A stretch of 64,000 bases of DNA, from positions 2,108,501 through 2,172,500 of the forward strand of contig JADJRO010000001.1 of assembly GCA_016712145.1 (NCBI GenBank). Direction: 5' to 3'. The stretch is from Saprospiraceae bacterium (GTDB lineage: Bacteria > Bacteroidota > Bacteroidia > Chitinophagales > Saprospiraceae). The position numbers were made by a program, and so were the translations under genes. The notes beneath the pieces are model-generated. The model did no database searches. It had not been told where the DNA came from and was given only the letters and a program-made list of their open reading frames with translations. The stretch's first letter is position 1. Each line of letters starts with the position of its first letter. Positions 18,177 through 28,154 of this stretch are shown piece after piece.

Positions 18177-18941
18177 TCAATACCTCAAATCCCAATATGG
18201 ATTTCTACGCCTTTCAATACAGTCAGAAATATATGTTTTAACGATGCTTTGATACTTTTTATAATCAATCGACTTTCCTTTTGAATTAATCGTAGGCCAT
18301 TGAGTCTTCTTGTTGAGTTTAACTTCCTCTGCCACTATTAAACTGGATTGATCATTAATATCTATTTCAAGTATAAGTCCTGGCAATCCACCAAATTCAG
18401 CCGGTCCAGCGGGCACTAATATTTTATCTGTAAACCAGGCAATGATTCGTTGGGACTTGATTGAATCGTAGGTTTCTGCTTTCATACAAACATAGCCACT
18501 AACTTCTTTAATTTCATTGTGAATTTTCCATCTTCGCTTAGGAATTTCATCTTTAACAATGTAATTTTTACCAAGCAATCCGATTCGATCCTGCATTTTA
18601 TTCGAACGAAAATTGCGGTTAATTTCAAAGGTGTTTTTCTTATAACTCCAGATCGATTCCTCGCTTTTATCATCCTGGATATATGAATAAAACGATGCCG
18701 AATCATTAAATATCAATCTCATTTTTTCAGAATAGGCCCGGCCCTTTCCCCAACTGTACTGAATCTGGTCTTTTTCCTCTTGACTTAAATAAGGCAAGGC
18801 GGTTGCAATTTTTGTCCAATCATTTGTTTGTGAATATTGAACTTCCCCAAAAACAAGCTGTGCCATTAAATGCTCTGTTGTGTGTAAATAAAAGCTACAC
18901 AAACACAGGACCAGCGTTTTAATCTTTATGTCTCTATACAT
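18177..18941 (-). CDS. GLPGLI family protein
   Basis: 254 residues with an N-terminal export signal (LVLCLCSFYLHTTEHLMAQ). It carries the family-naming motif as FGGLPGLILEIDI near residue 185, preceded by the conserved phrase AWFTDKILVPAGPAEF. GLPGLI proteins are restricted to Bacteroidota and are often found beside TonB-type barrels, as here (18 bp downstream of 18960-21830, same strand, so one operon). Their role is unknown; a periplasmic partner of the barrel is a common guess. Confidence 0.92.
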   Translation of the reverse strand: MYRDIKIKTLVLCLCSFYLHTTEHLMAQLVFGEVQYSQTNDWTKIATALPYLSQEEKDQIQYSWGKGRAYSEKMRLIFNDSASFYSYIQDDKSEESIWSYKKNTFEINRNFRSNKMQDRIGLLGKNYIVKDEIPKRRWKIHNEIKEVSGYVCMKAETYDSIKSQRIIAWFTDKILVPAGPAEFGGLPGLILEIDINDQSSLIVAEEVKLNKKTQWPTINSKGKSIDYKKYQSIVKTYISDCIERRRNPYWDLRY

Positions 18942-18959
18942 GCTGATTTATATTTCATT

Positions 18960-21830
18960 TTAATACATCCATTCATTGGATCGTTTGACGCTTGCTTTAA
19001 TTCCCTTCATATTATAACTCAGGCTCAACATAAAATAACGGGCCAGTGAATAGGTCCGTGTATCTGATATCTGCGTTCCACTTGCCTGTTGTTGAATTGA
19101 AACATTCTTATTCAACAAGTCATAAGCCGATAACCGGAGTTCAAGTCCCTTGTTTTTCAAAAATAATTTATACACAGACGCATTCAGAATGGGAATGTTA
19201 TAAGCTACATTAAATTGATCATTGTTGTACAATCTGTAATCAAGCGACGCATTACAAAATACACCCCACAATAAACGCGCATTGCCTTGTAAATTATAGG
19301 TCTGGCTAAAGATGGTATAATTTTGATCAGATTGAATTGAGTAAGATGTATTGGAATAATTCCACCGGTTTTCTGAGTAAATAGAATAAATTTCATTAGG
19401 GGTCCAGGATAAATTTACCCCAAATCCAGTATAATTTCCTTTGGAATTATTTAAAACGCTATTGATGATGCTTTTTGAAAGATTGAAACTGTAATTTAAA
19501 TTAGTCCGAACAGTCAAACGATTCTTTATAATTGGAAAACTATAGGATAGGTAGCTTCCCATGCGTTGACCGCCTTTGAAATTTACAGCCCGAGAAGTGC
19601 TTACTAAAAAACTATCTATGGATTGTTCATTTATATGCTGATTTTCGTAATACGTATAATTCAGGTTTATATTATAATTTGTAAAATTTAGCTGATTATT
19701 CGCATTGTAATTTCCAGAAATTTGGTGCAAGACTTCCGGATCCAATTCTGAATTGCCTATTCGAATAAAAAATGGATTGGTATTATCAATGATAGGAGAT
19801 AAATTTTTAAAACTTGGTTCTTGAACATTTTTAGCATAATTCAGACTCATTCGTTTGTTGGTAGCAAGTTGATAGTTTAATGAAACGGTTTGCAACACAT
19901 CCAGGTAATCCTTATTAATTTTTGAAAAATTTTGGATGCCCTGCCGAAATTGGCCATTCAAATATATAGATTGAACTGCCAATCCTCCCGATACATTGAA
20001 ACCAGCTTTTCCAAATTGAAGAGAGGTACCCACTCTACCCATGCGAAACAAATGATCATTATCATAGGTATAGTCTTGATTGGCTACCAGGGTATCAGAC
20101 ACCTTATCAAATACATCTCGTACCAATTGATCATTCCGTTGAATGAAATTTCCTAAAAATTGCAGTGCGAAATTTTTACCCAAAGGTTCTACATACAGGG
20201 CACTTGATTTTATAGAACGTATGTTTGTATTAAAATCAATAAACTGATCAAGATTCACAATTGAATCCATGCCTCCGGATCCATAATAATTATTATTGGA
20301 GTACAGATCTTCGTCTGTTTCACGATCATTTTCGCTGTATATAAAATTGACACCTAAATTCCGGCGCTTGTTTACAAACTTCTTTTTAAAATAAGCAACT
20401 CCCTGCCAGCCCAGATTTTTACGATCTGCGTTTCGATCCAGATTTAGTGAACTGGTTAAACTGCCTTCTTCAGATAAATTTAAGAATTTACCCTGGCTGA
20501 TTTGATTTGTAAATATTCCATTTCCGCGCAATTTAAACAAAATGGTGTGTAAGGAATCCAGCTCCTTTTCAAAAATCATTTCTGCCCTATGGGATCCGTT
20601 TTTTCGTTCCAGATCACTTTGATCATCCGTTGTATAATTTTGATCCGGTAGAAAAAATTGCCGTTTCCGTATTGCTTTTGCAAACAAATTATTCTGTTTA
20701 TAAGTATAACTTCCTGATATTTTTGTTTTGTTGAAATCGTAGTTGTAATTAAATCCAGCTTGAGAATTTTTTGGAATACCGGCTGCATCATCTCCAAAAT
20801 AACCCTCTGAGCCTCCAAATTCATCAGAACTTTCATCTGTACCACCAGCATAAAATCTAAATGACTGCGAAAAACTAAAGAGCTCCTCAGCAAAATTCCA
20901 TTCCCAACTTTGTTGACCTCTAAAATCCTGGTAGTCATTCCAATTCATCCCATTTCTGCCGGTATTATTTTGCACTCCAATTAAACTGAATTGTTCCTTT
21001 TTATTAAACTTATTGTAATTACCCTTCATCTCCCATTTTGCTTCCGTTTGACTGGTCCCCGTTTGAAAATCTTCCCGCTGTTCAATACCAAGTCCAGCCA
21101 GAATTTTTCCAAAACCACCTTTCTTAAACTCATCTTTTAATTCAAGATTCATGGTCTTTTGGTCTTTATCAATTGACAATCCGGTCAATTTCTCTTGCTC
21201 AGATTTTTCATTAAAAACCTGAACTTTTGAAACACTTTCTGCAGGTAAATTTTTAGTAGCCATGCTTGGGTCTTCCCCAAAGAAACGCTTCCCATCTACT
21301 GTCAATTTATTTACCGATTGACCTTGGCTGGTAATTGAGCCATCGTTTGCAACTTCGATACCTGGCAATTTTCTCAATAAATCTTCTACGGTAGAACCAA
21401 TAGGAACTTTAAATGTGCTGGCATCGTATTCAATCGTATCTCCACGCATTTTTAAAGGAGCTTTGGCTTCTTTAATTACGACTTCAAATAAGACTTTATT
21501 AATGGGTGTTAAGCGAATTGCACCCAATTCCAATTTAGTTGTCTGCAACGGATCTATGCGTTTCTCAAATGAAAAATAACCGAGATAACTTATTTTAAGT
21601 ATAATTGGCTTGTCTGTTTTTTCTTTAATATTAAAATTACCTGAATTGTCTGATTGGGTAAAACCGATGTAGGTGCTATCCTGAGCATCCAAAATTAAAA
21701 TACTTGCATGGCTAAGTGCTTCACCGGAAGAATCCGTCACCATCCCATTAATATGAAGGGTTGTCTGTGCTGTTAAGGAAAAAATAAACAGATAAAATAA
21801 CGATCCTATTGCGAGTAATTTTTTTTTCAT
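18960..21830 (-). CDS. TonB-dependent receptor-like outer membrane barrel
   Basis: 956 residues. After the signal peptide comes a carboxypeptidase-regulatory-like domain (about 25-105, INGMVTDSSGEALSHASILI). A plug-like domain (about 140-240) has GSTVEDLLRKLPGIEVANDG and LTVDGKRFFGEDP. A large beta-barrel of the outer-membrane beta-barrel type 3 family runs to the end with typical N/Y-rich strands (NYTYYENQHINEQ). The last residue is aromatic (Tyr), as expected for barrel insertion. A canonical TonB box is not obvious, so energy coupling is uncertain. It probably forms a functional unit with the GLPGLI gene downstream. The substrate is unknown. Confidence 0.88.
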   Translation of the reverse strand: MKKKLLAIGSLFYLFIFSLTAQTTLHINGMVTDSSGEALSHASILILDAQDSTYIGFTQSDNSGNFNIKEKTDKPIILKISYLGYFSFEKRIDPLQTTKLELGAIRLTPINKVLFEVVIKEAKAPLKMRGDTIEYDASTFKVPIGSTVEDLLRKLPGIEVANDGSITSQGQSVNKLTVDGKRFFGEDPSMATKNLPAESVSKVQVFNEKSEQEKLTGLSIDKDQKTMNLELKDEFKKGGFGKILAGLGIEQREDFQTGTSQTEAKWEMKGNYNKFNKKEQFSLIGVQNNTGRNGMNWNDYQDFRGQQSWEWNFAEELFSFSQSFRFYAGGTDESSDEFGGSEGYFGDDAAGIPKNSQAGFNYNYDFNKTKISGSYTYKQNNLFAKAIRKRQFFLPDQNYTTDDQSDLERKNGSHRAEMIFEKELDSLHTILFKLRGNGIFTNQISQGKFLNLSEEGSLTSSLNLDRNADRKNLGWQGVAYFKKKFVNKRRNLGVNFIYSENDRETDEDLYSNNNYYGSGGMDSIVNLDQFIDFNTNIRSIKSSALYVEPLGKNFALQFLGNFIQRNDQLVRDVFDKVSDTLVANQDYTYDNDHLFRMGRVGTSLQFGKAGFNVSGGLAVQSIYLNGQFRQGIQNFSKINKDYLDVLQTVSLNYQLATNKRMSLNYAKNVQEPSFKNLSPIIDNTNPFFIRIGNSELDPEVLHQISGNYNANNQLNFTNYNINLNYTYYENQHINEQSIDSFLVSTSRAVNFKGGQRMGSYLSYSFPIIKNRLTVRTNLNYSFNLSKSIINSVLNNSKGNYTGFGVNLSWTPNEIYSIYSENRWNYSNTSYSIQSDQNYTIFSQTYNLQGNARLLWGVFCNASLDYRLYNNDQFNVAYNIPILNASVYKLFLKNKGLELRLSAYDLLNKNVSIQQQASGTQISDTRTYSLARYFMLSLSYNMKGIKASVKRSNEWMY

Positions 21831-21885
21831 ATTAAAAGCGAAGCTAATTTTTAAACAAACCCATGAATTGCACCATTTTTAATTC

Positions 21886-22473
21886 CTATTGCAAATACCA
21901 AAGCTCATTGTTCAAATTTTGGTATGCAATCAAACCCAAATGTTTCTGAAAGTAAAGTTTACTGATATTAATTTGATTGAGTTTTGGATTTTCAACTTCA
22001 ATCAATACCATTTTATTATTTGCCGAATCAAGCAAGGCTACTTTTGAATATTTCCATGAAAAGACTGTATCTCGATTCACATCTAAATAACCGGTATATT
22101 CTTCATCAAATCGATTGCTGGTATTGTTCTGATCACTGTAAACATAAAATTGGACATAATTACTAAAGGAGCGGATTGAAAAGAATCTGTGCTGATCTCT
22201 ATTTATAAAATCAATCTGATAATATTCACATTCGCCTGTGCATTCTTCACCGGCACAATGAAAAGAATCATGTAATTTTTTCATTTCGATTGTATCCAAT
22301 TCCTGTTGTGCATTTTTAAATTGGAGCAGACCTAACTGGCTGAGCTCAGTCCAGGATTTGGCTTCAGGGTTAAGGTTCGTGTTGGCTTGAGTACAATTAT
22401 AACAGGCCTGAATTGTCAATGAAGTCAATCCTAAAAAACAAAGGGTCCGAAACTTTGGAAGTGAAATTTGCAT
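21886..22473 (-). CDS. Putative lipoprotein, possibly DUF6438-like
   Basis: 195 residues from ATG 22473; a TTG one codon earlier also opens the frame. Signal peptide with lipobox near LTIQAC. The mature part has the cysteine-rich phrase CAGEECTGECEYYQIDF followed by two strands, IRSFSNYVQFYV and DRDTVFSWK-like segments. The C-x-G-x-C-x-x-Y spacing resembles DUF6438-type proteins, but I am not sure. It lies 55 bp upstream of the barrel gene on the same strand and may belong to the same transcript. Confidence 0.65.
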   Translation of the reverse strand: MQISLPKFRTLCFLGLTSLTIQACYNCTQANTNLNPEAKSWTELSQLGLLQFKNAQQELDTIEMKKLHDSFHCAGEECTGECEYYQIDFINRDQHRFFSIRSFSNYVQFYVYSDQNNTSNRFDEEYTGYLDVNRDTVFSWKYSKVALLDSANNKMVLIEVENPKLNQINISKLYFQKHLGLIAYQNLNNELWYLQ

Positions 22474-22540
22474 CAATCAACAGCGCCTTAAATTTACTAC
22501 AACGCAAATTGGTCACACGTAGTATAAAATTGAGGCAGGT

Positions 22541-24160
22541 CTAATGCTTAACATCAGACAATAATCTTGGTGCCGCTTCAAGCATTTCTGCGCTGGCTTT
22601 TGCTTTATACTTTTCAAAATTATTGATAAACAATTCTGCCAGTTGATTCGCTTTCTGATCATAGGCATTTTTATCTGCCCAGGTGTTTTTTGGATTTAGG
22701 ATTTCCGCTGGGACTCCTTCACAAGAAGTTGGATATTCTAAGCCAAAAAGTTCGTGTTTCTCATAGCCAGCTTGATTAAGACTTCCATTCATCACTGCTG
22801 TAATCAATGCACGGGTATAAGCTAATTTAATGCGGCTTCCCGTTCCATAAGGTCCACCTGTCCAGCCGGTATTTACCAACCAGATCTTAGGTTGATATTT
22901 GTCAATTCGTTTTCCAAGCATTGCAGCATAAAATGTTGGGTGCAATGGCAGAAACGGGGCGCCAAAGCAATTGGAAAATGTCGCTTTTGGCTCTGTAATA
23001 CCAGCTTCTGTACCAGCAACTTTAGCGGTATAACCGGATATAAAATGATACATTGCCTGACCTGTTGTCAGCTTGCTAATGGGTGGTAAAATTCCGTATG
23101 CATCACAGGTAAGAAAAAAGATATTGTTGGGATGGCCTCCTTTGGATGGCAATTTGGCATTACGTATATGATGGATCGGATAGGATACGCGGGTATTTTC
23201 AGTGATCGTAGAATTCGAAAAATCCGGGACATTTCCTCCAGGATAAAACTCAATATTTTCCAGAATTGCACCCGGTTTAATGGCTCGAAAGATATCTGGC
23301 TCTTTTTCTTCAGTTAAATCGATGCACTTTGCATAACAACCTCCTTCAAAATTAAAAATACCTTCATCAGACCAACCGTGTTCATCATCTCCAATCAAAG
23401 CGCGGTTGGGATCAGCGGATAAGGTCGTTTTCCCAGTACCTGATAATCCAAAGAAAATGGCAGTATCTCCATTTTTACCAATATTTGCAGAACAGTGCAT
23501 CGAAAGTACTTCTTGCTGATACGGTAAAATAAAATTGAGAATGGTAAATATCGATTTTTTAATTTCACCGGTATAAGCAGATCCCCCAATTAAAATCCGT
23601 TTTGATTTAAAGTCTATGATAGAAAAATTATGTTGACGAGTACCATCAACTGCAGGATCTGCATAAAATCCAGGAGCGCAATAAATACACCAATCTGGCA
23701 AGAATTCGTCCTGCTCGTTTTCTTTTAAACGAATAAACATATTCCCGGCAAATTGGGCGCTCCAGGGATACTCAGCAAATACCCGTACGCTGATTCGATA
23801 TCGTGTATCGGCACATGCAAATGCATCCTGGACAAATACATCTTTGCCTTCAAAATAGGCTGCAACCTTTTTTAAAAGTGCATCAAATTTTTCCTGTGAA
23901 AAAGATTTATTAAATTTATTCCAATCAACTGCATCGTGGGTCAGCTCATTGTCAACAGTAAATTTATCTTCCGGGCTTCGGCCAGTAAATTCTCCGGTAC
24001 GAATGCAAAGTGCACCTGAATTACTAAGAGTTCCCTGTTGACGTTTTAAAGACTCAGCGACAAGTTCTTCTGCTGATAAATTACAATATTGATTGGTTGT
24101 GTTTTTTATTCCAAAGCTTTCAATTGTAGATCGTGGTGAAATTCTCCCATAAAAACCCAT
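22541..24160 (-). CDS. pckA: Phosphoenolpyruvate carboxykinase (ATP)
   Basis: 539 residues, full family length. It converts oxaloacetate and ATP to phosphoenolpyruvate, CO2 and ADP, the entry step of gluconeogenesis, in the cytosol. Seen: RTGEFTGRSPEDKF (substrate site), the PCK-specific P-loop GLSGTGKTTLS, the metal-binding DDEHGW, NFEGGCYAKCI and the C-terminal RIKLAYTRALI. It is monocistronic, with a TACCTTTG promoter box 34 bp before the ATG. The 273-bp upstream gap (24161-24433) also holds two copies of GGTTTGATTTA (24296-24306, 24324-24334) of unknown meaning. Confidence 0.97.
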   Translation of the reverse strand: MGFYGRISPRSTIESFGIKNTTNQYCNLSAEELVAESLKRQQGTLSNSGALCIRTGEFTGRSPEDKFTVDNELTHDAVDWNKFNKSFSQEKFDALLKKVAAYFEGKDVFVQDAFACADTRYRISVRVFAEYPWSAQFAGNMFIRLKENEQDEFLPDWCIYCAPGFYADPAVDGTRQHNFSIIDFKSKRILIGGSAYTGEIKKSIFTILNFILPYQQEVLSMHCSANIGKNGDTAIFFGLSGTGKTTLSADPNRALIGDDEHGWSDEGIFNFEGGCYAKCIDLTEEKEPDIFRAIKPGAILENIEFYPGGNVPDFSNSTITENTRVSYPIHHIRNAKLPSKGGHPNNIFFLTCDAYGILPPISKLTTGQAMYHFISGYTAKVAGTEAGITEPKATFSNCFGAPFLPLHPTFYAAMLGKRIDKYQPKIWLVNTGWTGGPYGTGSRIKLAYTRALITAVMNGSLNQAGYEKHELFGLEYPTSCEGVPAEILNPKNTWADKNAYDQKANQLAELFINNFEKYKAKASAEMLEAAPRLLSDVKH

Positions 24161-24194
24161 ACATCCGAATTTTATACCGCTTGATTAATGCCTG

Positions 24195-24202
24195 CAAAGG
24201 TA
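24195..24202 (-). promoter_or_regulatory. -7 box for pckA
   Basis: TACCTTTG on the minus strand, an exact match to TAnnTTTG, 34 nt before the pckA ATG. A second TTTG lies within TTTTGATAC just upstream, but the spacing is too short for a -33 element. Confidence 0.6.
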
Positions 24203-24433
24203 GTATCAAAATGCATAGAAGCTGGTAGCAATTAACGATTCATTAATCGGGAATTTTAAAATAATTTCTTACATGAAAATCTAAAAATTACACCAGGTTT
24301 GATTTACCCTACAAAGAAGCCATGGTTTGATTTAACTAACTGAGATACAATGACATATTGTAATATAAGCTATACGTTCCCAAATTAAGTTTGTCAAAAA
24401 GTCTTGAAAATCTAGAATATTGGCATTCAAAAA

Positions 24434-25576
24434 TTAAGTCGTTCGGGGCAATTGAATAGAAATTGTGGTTCCTTTACCGATCTCAGAGTTTTTGACATAA
24501 ATCTTTCCCTGATGATAATTCTCAATAATTCGCCGGGCTAATGAAAGTCCAAGTCCCCATCCACGGGTTTTAGTGGTAAATCCAGGTTTGAAAATCGTTT
24601 TCCACTGTGAATTTGGAATCCCTTTGCCTGAATCTTTAATATTAAGATAAATCCAATGAGAATCCTCCATTAATTCAAACTGTATGAGTCCTTTATGGTC
24701 CATTGCATCCAATGAATTCCGTAACAAATTTTCAATAACCCATGAAAATAAATTGACATTAATAGATGCTGATAAACTCGAACGATCCTGGTTCAAAATT
24801 TCAAAATGAATACTTTTAGAAGCCCTGGCTGCTATATAGTTTTTGCAAGATTCCAAAACAGGAAACAGATTCGTTAATATCAATTCAGGCTTCGATCCAA
24901 TTTTAGAAAATCGGTCAGCAACTTGTTGAAGTTTTTGAATATCGTATTCCATTTCATTAATGACCTGCTCTTGTTCTATAGAACTTAAATTATTGGTTCG
25001 TAAATGTTCAATCCATCCCATCATTCCTGATATTGGTGTTCCCAATTGATGCGCCGTTTCTTTTGCCATTCCTACCCAAATTCTATTCTGCTCTTCTTTT
25101 CGTGAAGCATTAAATACAGCATAACCGATACCGGCATATAATAATAAAAGGAATAACTGTACCAATGGAAAATAACTCAGCCAGGTTAGAATTTTAGGGT
25201 ACCTGTAATAGATCGTATAATCATCGCTTATTACTGGTGGAGGACCTTTGGATTTCAACTCATTTAATAAGGAAAGGGTATCGGTATTTGCTGGAAAATT
25301 ATAAAACTCAATTTCATTGTTTCTGTTTATTGAAACAACCTGAAGATCCATAATGCTTTTAGTAAGGATATCCAACTCATAACTCATATCCTCATTTAAA
25401 TTGCTGGTATTGGTGATTTCAACCAAAGTGGTTTCAAATAATTTTACTTTACTGAGTTCAAGTGCTGATAGTTTTTTAGCCAGATAATTAGAATAGAAAA
25501 GTGGCAGGATCATAAAAACCAATCCCAAACCGAAAAGAATGATTTTCCACCTGCTGGTATTTGCGTACAGATTCAT
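24434..25576 (-). CDS. Membrane sensor histidine kinase
   Basis: 380 residues. TM1 is at about 11-33 and TM2 at about 131-155, enclosing a periplasmic sensor loop of about 100 residues that I cannot assign to a family. The dimerisation and phosphoacceptor site is KETAHQLGTPISG with His176. The ATPase domain has the N box ENLLRNSLDAMD, the G1 box IKDSGKGIP and the G2 box GWGLGLSLARRI. No HAMP domain is evident between TM2 and the His box. No response regulator lies beside it, so it is an orphan kinase. It is 149 bp downstream of the helicase gene. Confidence 0.93.
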   Translation of the reverse strand: MNLYANTSRWKIILFGLGLVFMILPLFYSNYLAKKLSALELSKVKLFETTLVEITNTSNLNEDMSYELDILTKSIMDLQVVSINRNNEIEFYNFPANTDTLSLLNELKSKGPPPVISDDYTIYYRYPKILTWLSYFPLVQLFLLLLYAGIGYAVFNASRKEEQNRIWVGMAKETAHQLGTPISGMMGWIEHLRTNNLSSIEQEQVINEMEYDIQKLQQVADRFSKIGSKPELILTNLFPVLESCKNYIAARASKSIHFEILNQDRSSLSASINVNLFSWVIENLLRNSLDAMDHKGLIQFELMEDSHWIYLNIKDSGKGIPNSQWKTIFKPGFTTKTRGWGLGLSLARRIIENYHQGKIYVKNSEIGKGTTISIQLPRTT

Positions 25577-25725
25577 GAAGCGATTAAACGAATAAACCTT
25601 AAAATAATTGCTTGTTGCATGAAATTTAAAGATACAGGTTTTTTAATCTTTGCCTTCCAATTCTTTTATTTTACTTATTTTTAAAGGAAGACAAATCATT
25701 GTATAAATTTCCAATGGCTTGGGAT

Positions 25726-27981
25726 TTATTTTATAATTTGCAATTTGGCAAATTTCAGTATGATTTTTCGTTGCGGATTGTCAATTTCTGAAAACAGAAT
25801 GGTTGCAACTTTATTATCTTTATTCCCTTCAATGGCAATTACTTTACCTCTTCCAAATTTTTGATGAATTACCATCATCCCAGTTTGAATTAAGTCGGAT
25901 GCACTTGGACTAAAATTTTGAATCTGTTCTTGTGTAAATTTTGGTTTGGACAAAGACCACTTTTGTTTTGTTGCTTTTGCATCATCTGTCAAATCAAAAA
26001 CAGCATTGCGTATGGATTTATCCATTTCCATTCGTTCTGGATCAATTTCTTCAACAAACCGACTGGCTTCACACATTCTTAGATTTCCAAAAACATAACG
26101 CGTATTTGCATAGGACAATGCAAGATGTTGTTTAGCCCGAGTAATTGCTACATAAAACAATCTACGTTCTTCATCCAACTGATCGGGGTCTTTTTGAACC
26201 ATGTAACTTGGAAATAAATTTTCCTCCAGACCCGCTACGATTACTGCATTAAATTCAAGGCCTTTCGCAGAATGCACCGACATTAAATGCACATAATCGG
26301 ACTCGGGATCCGCTTCATCCAATTCGGTAATTAAAGATATAGAATGTAAATAAGCAGCTAATGAGCGGTCTGATGATTCATTTTCATCAAACTCATCTTG
26401 TTCGGTAAATGATTTAATACCATCTAATAATGACATGACGTTTTCCAAACGCTGAATGCCTTCATTGGTCATATCTTGTTTTAATTCTGTAGATAATCCC
26501 GAAAGCTTAAAAGCATAATTTGCTGTATTGTATGCATCTGATTTTGCAGCAAATTGTCTCACTTCTTCTATCTGCAATTTAAACTGCTTGATGCTCTGAG
26601 ATGTTCGTGGACTTAAATCAAAATGATTGGTTGCCTCCCATAATGAGCAGTCATTGGCTGCAGCGAAGGCAATAAATTTATCAACTGTAGAATCTCCAAT
26701 TCCCCGCTTGGGATAATTTATTATACGTTTAAATGCTTCATTGTCTTTTAAATTAATAATCAATCGAAGGTAGGCCAGAAAATCTTTAATTTCTTTTCGC
26801 TGATAAAAGGACATCCCTCCAAAAACTTTATAGGGAATGTTAAGTCTACGCAATTGCTCTTCAAATATTCTGGATTGTGCATTGGTTCTATACAATATGG
26901 CTATCTCCCGATTCTTTAAATGGTATCGATTTTTTAATTCAACGATATAATCTGCTACTTTTCGTCCTTCTTCTACATCTGTAGCACATTTCAATAATTT
27001 TATCTTGTGACCTGTATCTTTTTCGGTCCAGATTTCCTTCTTTATTTGACGGACGTTATAATTAATTACATCATTTGCTGCTTTTACAATATGGGGTGTA
27101 CTTCTGTAATTTTGTTCGAGTTTAAACATTTTGGCATCCGGAAAATCTTGTTCAAAATCCAGAATATTTTTAATGGTTGCCCCTCGAAATGCATAAATAC
27201 TTTGTGCATCATCTCCGACAATACAAATATTTCGAGGGCTCCCAGGATACAAGACCAATTTCTTTATAATAGCATATTGCAGGTAATTTGTATCCTGAAA
27301 CTCATCGACTAAAACATACCGAAATTGTTTCCTGTATTTTTCAAGGACCTGATCTGGATTTTCTTGAAACAATCGAAACAATTGCAAGAGTAAATCATCA
27401 AAATCCATTGCACCTGCTTTGATACAATTTTGGGTATATTTTCTATAGATCTTGTATGTTTCAGGCATTCCATTTTCCGAATCTTGCTCAAGTAAGATAG
27501 AATCCTTCTCATACATTATCGGAGTAATGAGATTTGATTTTGCTGAAGATATTCTGGATCGAACAGAATTTACATTATAAGATTTTGTATTAAGATTTAA
27601 TTCTTTAATGATTTCATTTAAAAGACTTTTGCTGTCTTCGGTATCATAAATAGAGAAAGAAGGTGGATATCCGATTTTAGTTGCTTCTACCCGAAGGATT
27701 CTGGCGAAAATACTGTGAAACGTTCCACTCCAAACTTTACGGACTTCAGGGCCTACCAATTGACTGATTCGCTCTGTCATTTCACGGGCGGCTTTATTGG
27801 TAAACGTCAAGGATAATATTTGGTAAGGCTTGATCCCACTTTCTATTAAATAGGCGAGACGAAAAGTCAGCACCCTTGTTTTGCCGGATCCTGGTCCAGC
27901 TATAACCATCACAGGACCATCGGTAATGGTCACCGCATCCCGCTGGACATCATTGAGATCTGTTAAAAATGTACTTGCCAT
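25726..27981 (-). CDS. UvrD/PcrA-type ATP-dependent DNA helicase
   Basis: 751 residues, superfamily 1A 3'-5' helicase. Motif I AGPGSGKTR, motif II VLVDEFQDTN, motif III GDDAQSIYAFRGA, motif IV EQNYRST, motif V MSVHSAKGLEF and motif VI FYVAITRAKQ are all present in order. The C-terminal 55 residues (GMMVIHQKFGRGKVIAIEG) form the Tudor-like domain that PcrA/UvrD use to bind RNA polymerase. Likely roles are nucleotide-excision repair and removal of replication-transcription conflicts. The start follows a normal family N-terminus (LNDVQRDAVTITDGP). Confidence 0.95.
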   Translation of the reverse strand: MASTFLTDLNDVQRDAVTITDGPVMVIAGPGSGKTRVLTFRLAYLIESGIKPYQILSLTFTNKAAREMTERISQLVGPEVRKVWSGTFHSIFARILRVEATKIGYPPSFSIYDTEDSKSLLNEIIKELNLNTKSYNVNSVRSRISSAKSNLITPIMYEKDSILLEQDSENGMPETYKIYRKYTQNCIKAGAMDFDDLLLQLFRLFQENPDQVLEKYRKQFRYVLVDEFQDTNYLQYAIIKKLVLYPGSPRNICIVGDDAQSIYAFRGATIKNILDFEQDFPDAKMFKLEQNYRSTPHIVKAANDVINYNVRQIKKEIWTEKDTGHKIKLLKCATDVEEGRKVADYIVELKNRYHLKNREIAILYRTNAQSRIFEEQLRRLNIPYKVFGGMSFYQRKEIKDFLAYLRLIINLKDNEAFKRIINYPKRGIGDSTVDKFIAFAAANDCSLWEATNHFDLSPRTSQSIKQFKLQIEEVRQFAAKSDAYNTANYAFKLSGLSTELKQDMTNEGIQRLENVMSLLDGIKSFTEQDEFDENESSDRSLAAYLHSISLITELDEADPESDYVHLMSVHSAKGLEFNAVIVAGLEENLFPSYMVQKDPDQLDEERRLFYVAITRAKQHLALSYANTRYVFGNLRMCEASRFVEEIDPERMEMDKSIRNAVFDLTDDAKATKQKWSLSKPKFTQEQIQNFSPSASDLIQTGMMVIHQKFGRGKVIAIEGNKDNKVATILFSEIDNPQRKIILKFAKLQIIK

Positions 27982-28154
27982 AAGGGTGAGAGAACTAAAT
28001 TTGTTTGGTCCAGCTTCTTTTCAGGAATTTAGATTAAATATAATCAGGCTGTACTGGAATTTAAATTACAAAAATAAACTGTACTGTTTATAAACTTAAA
28101 TTCTTTGAACCAAATTCCTTTAAGAATTTGGCCTACTGTTAGAATAATGAAAAT

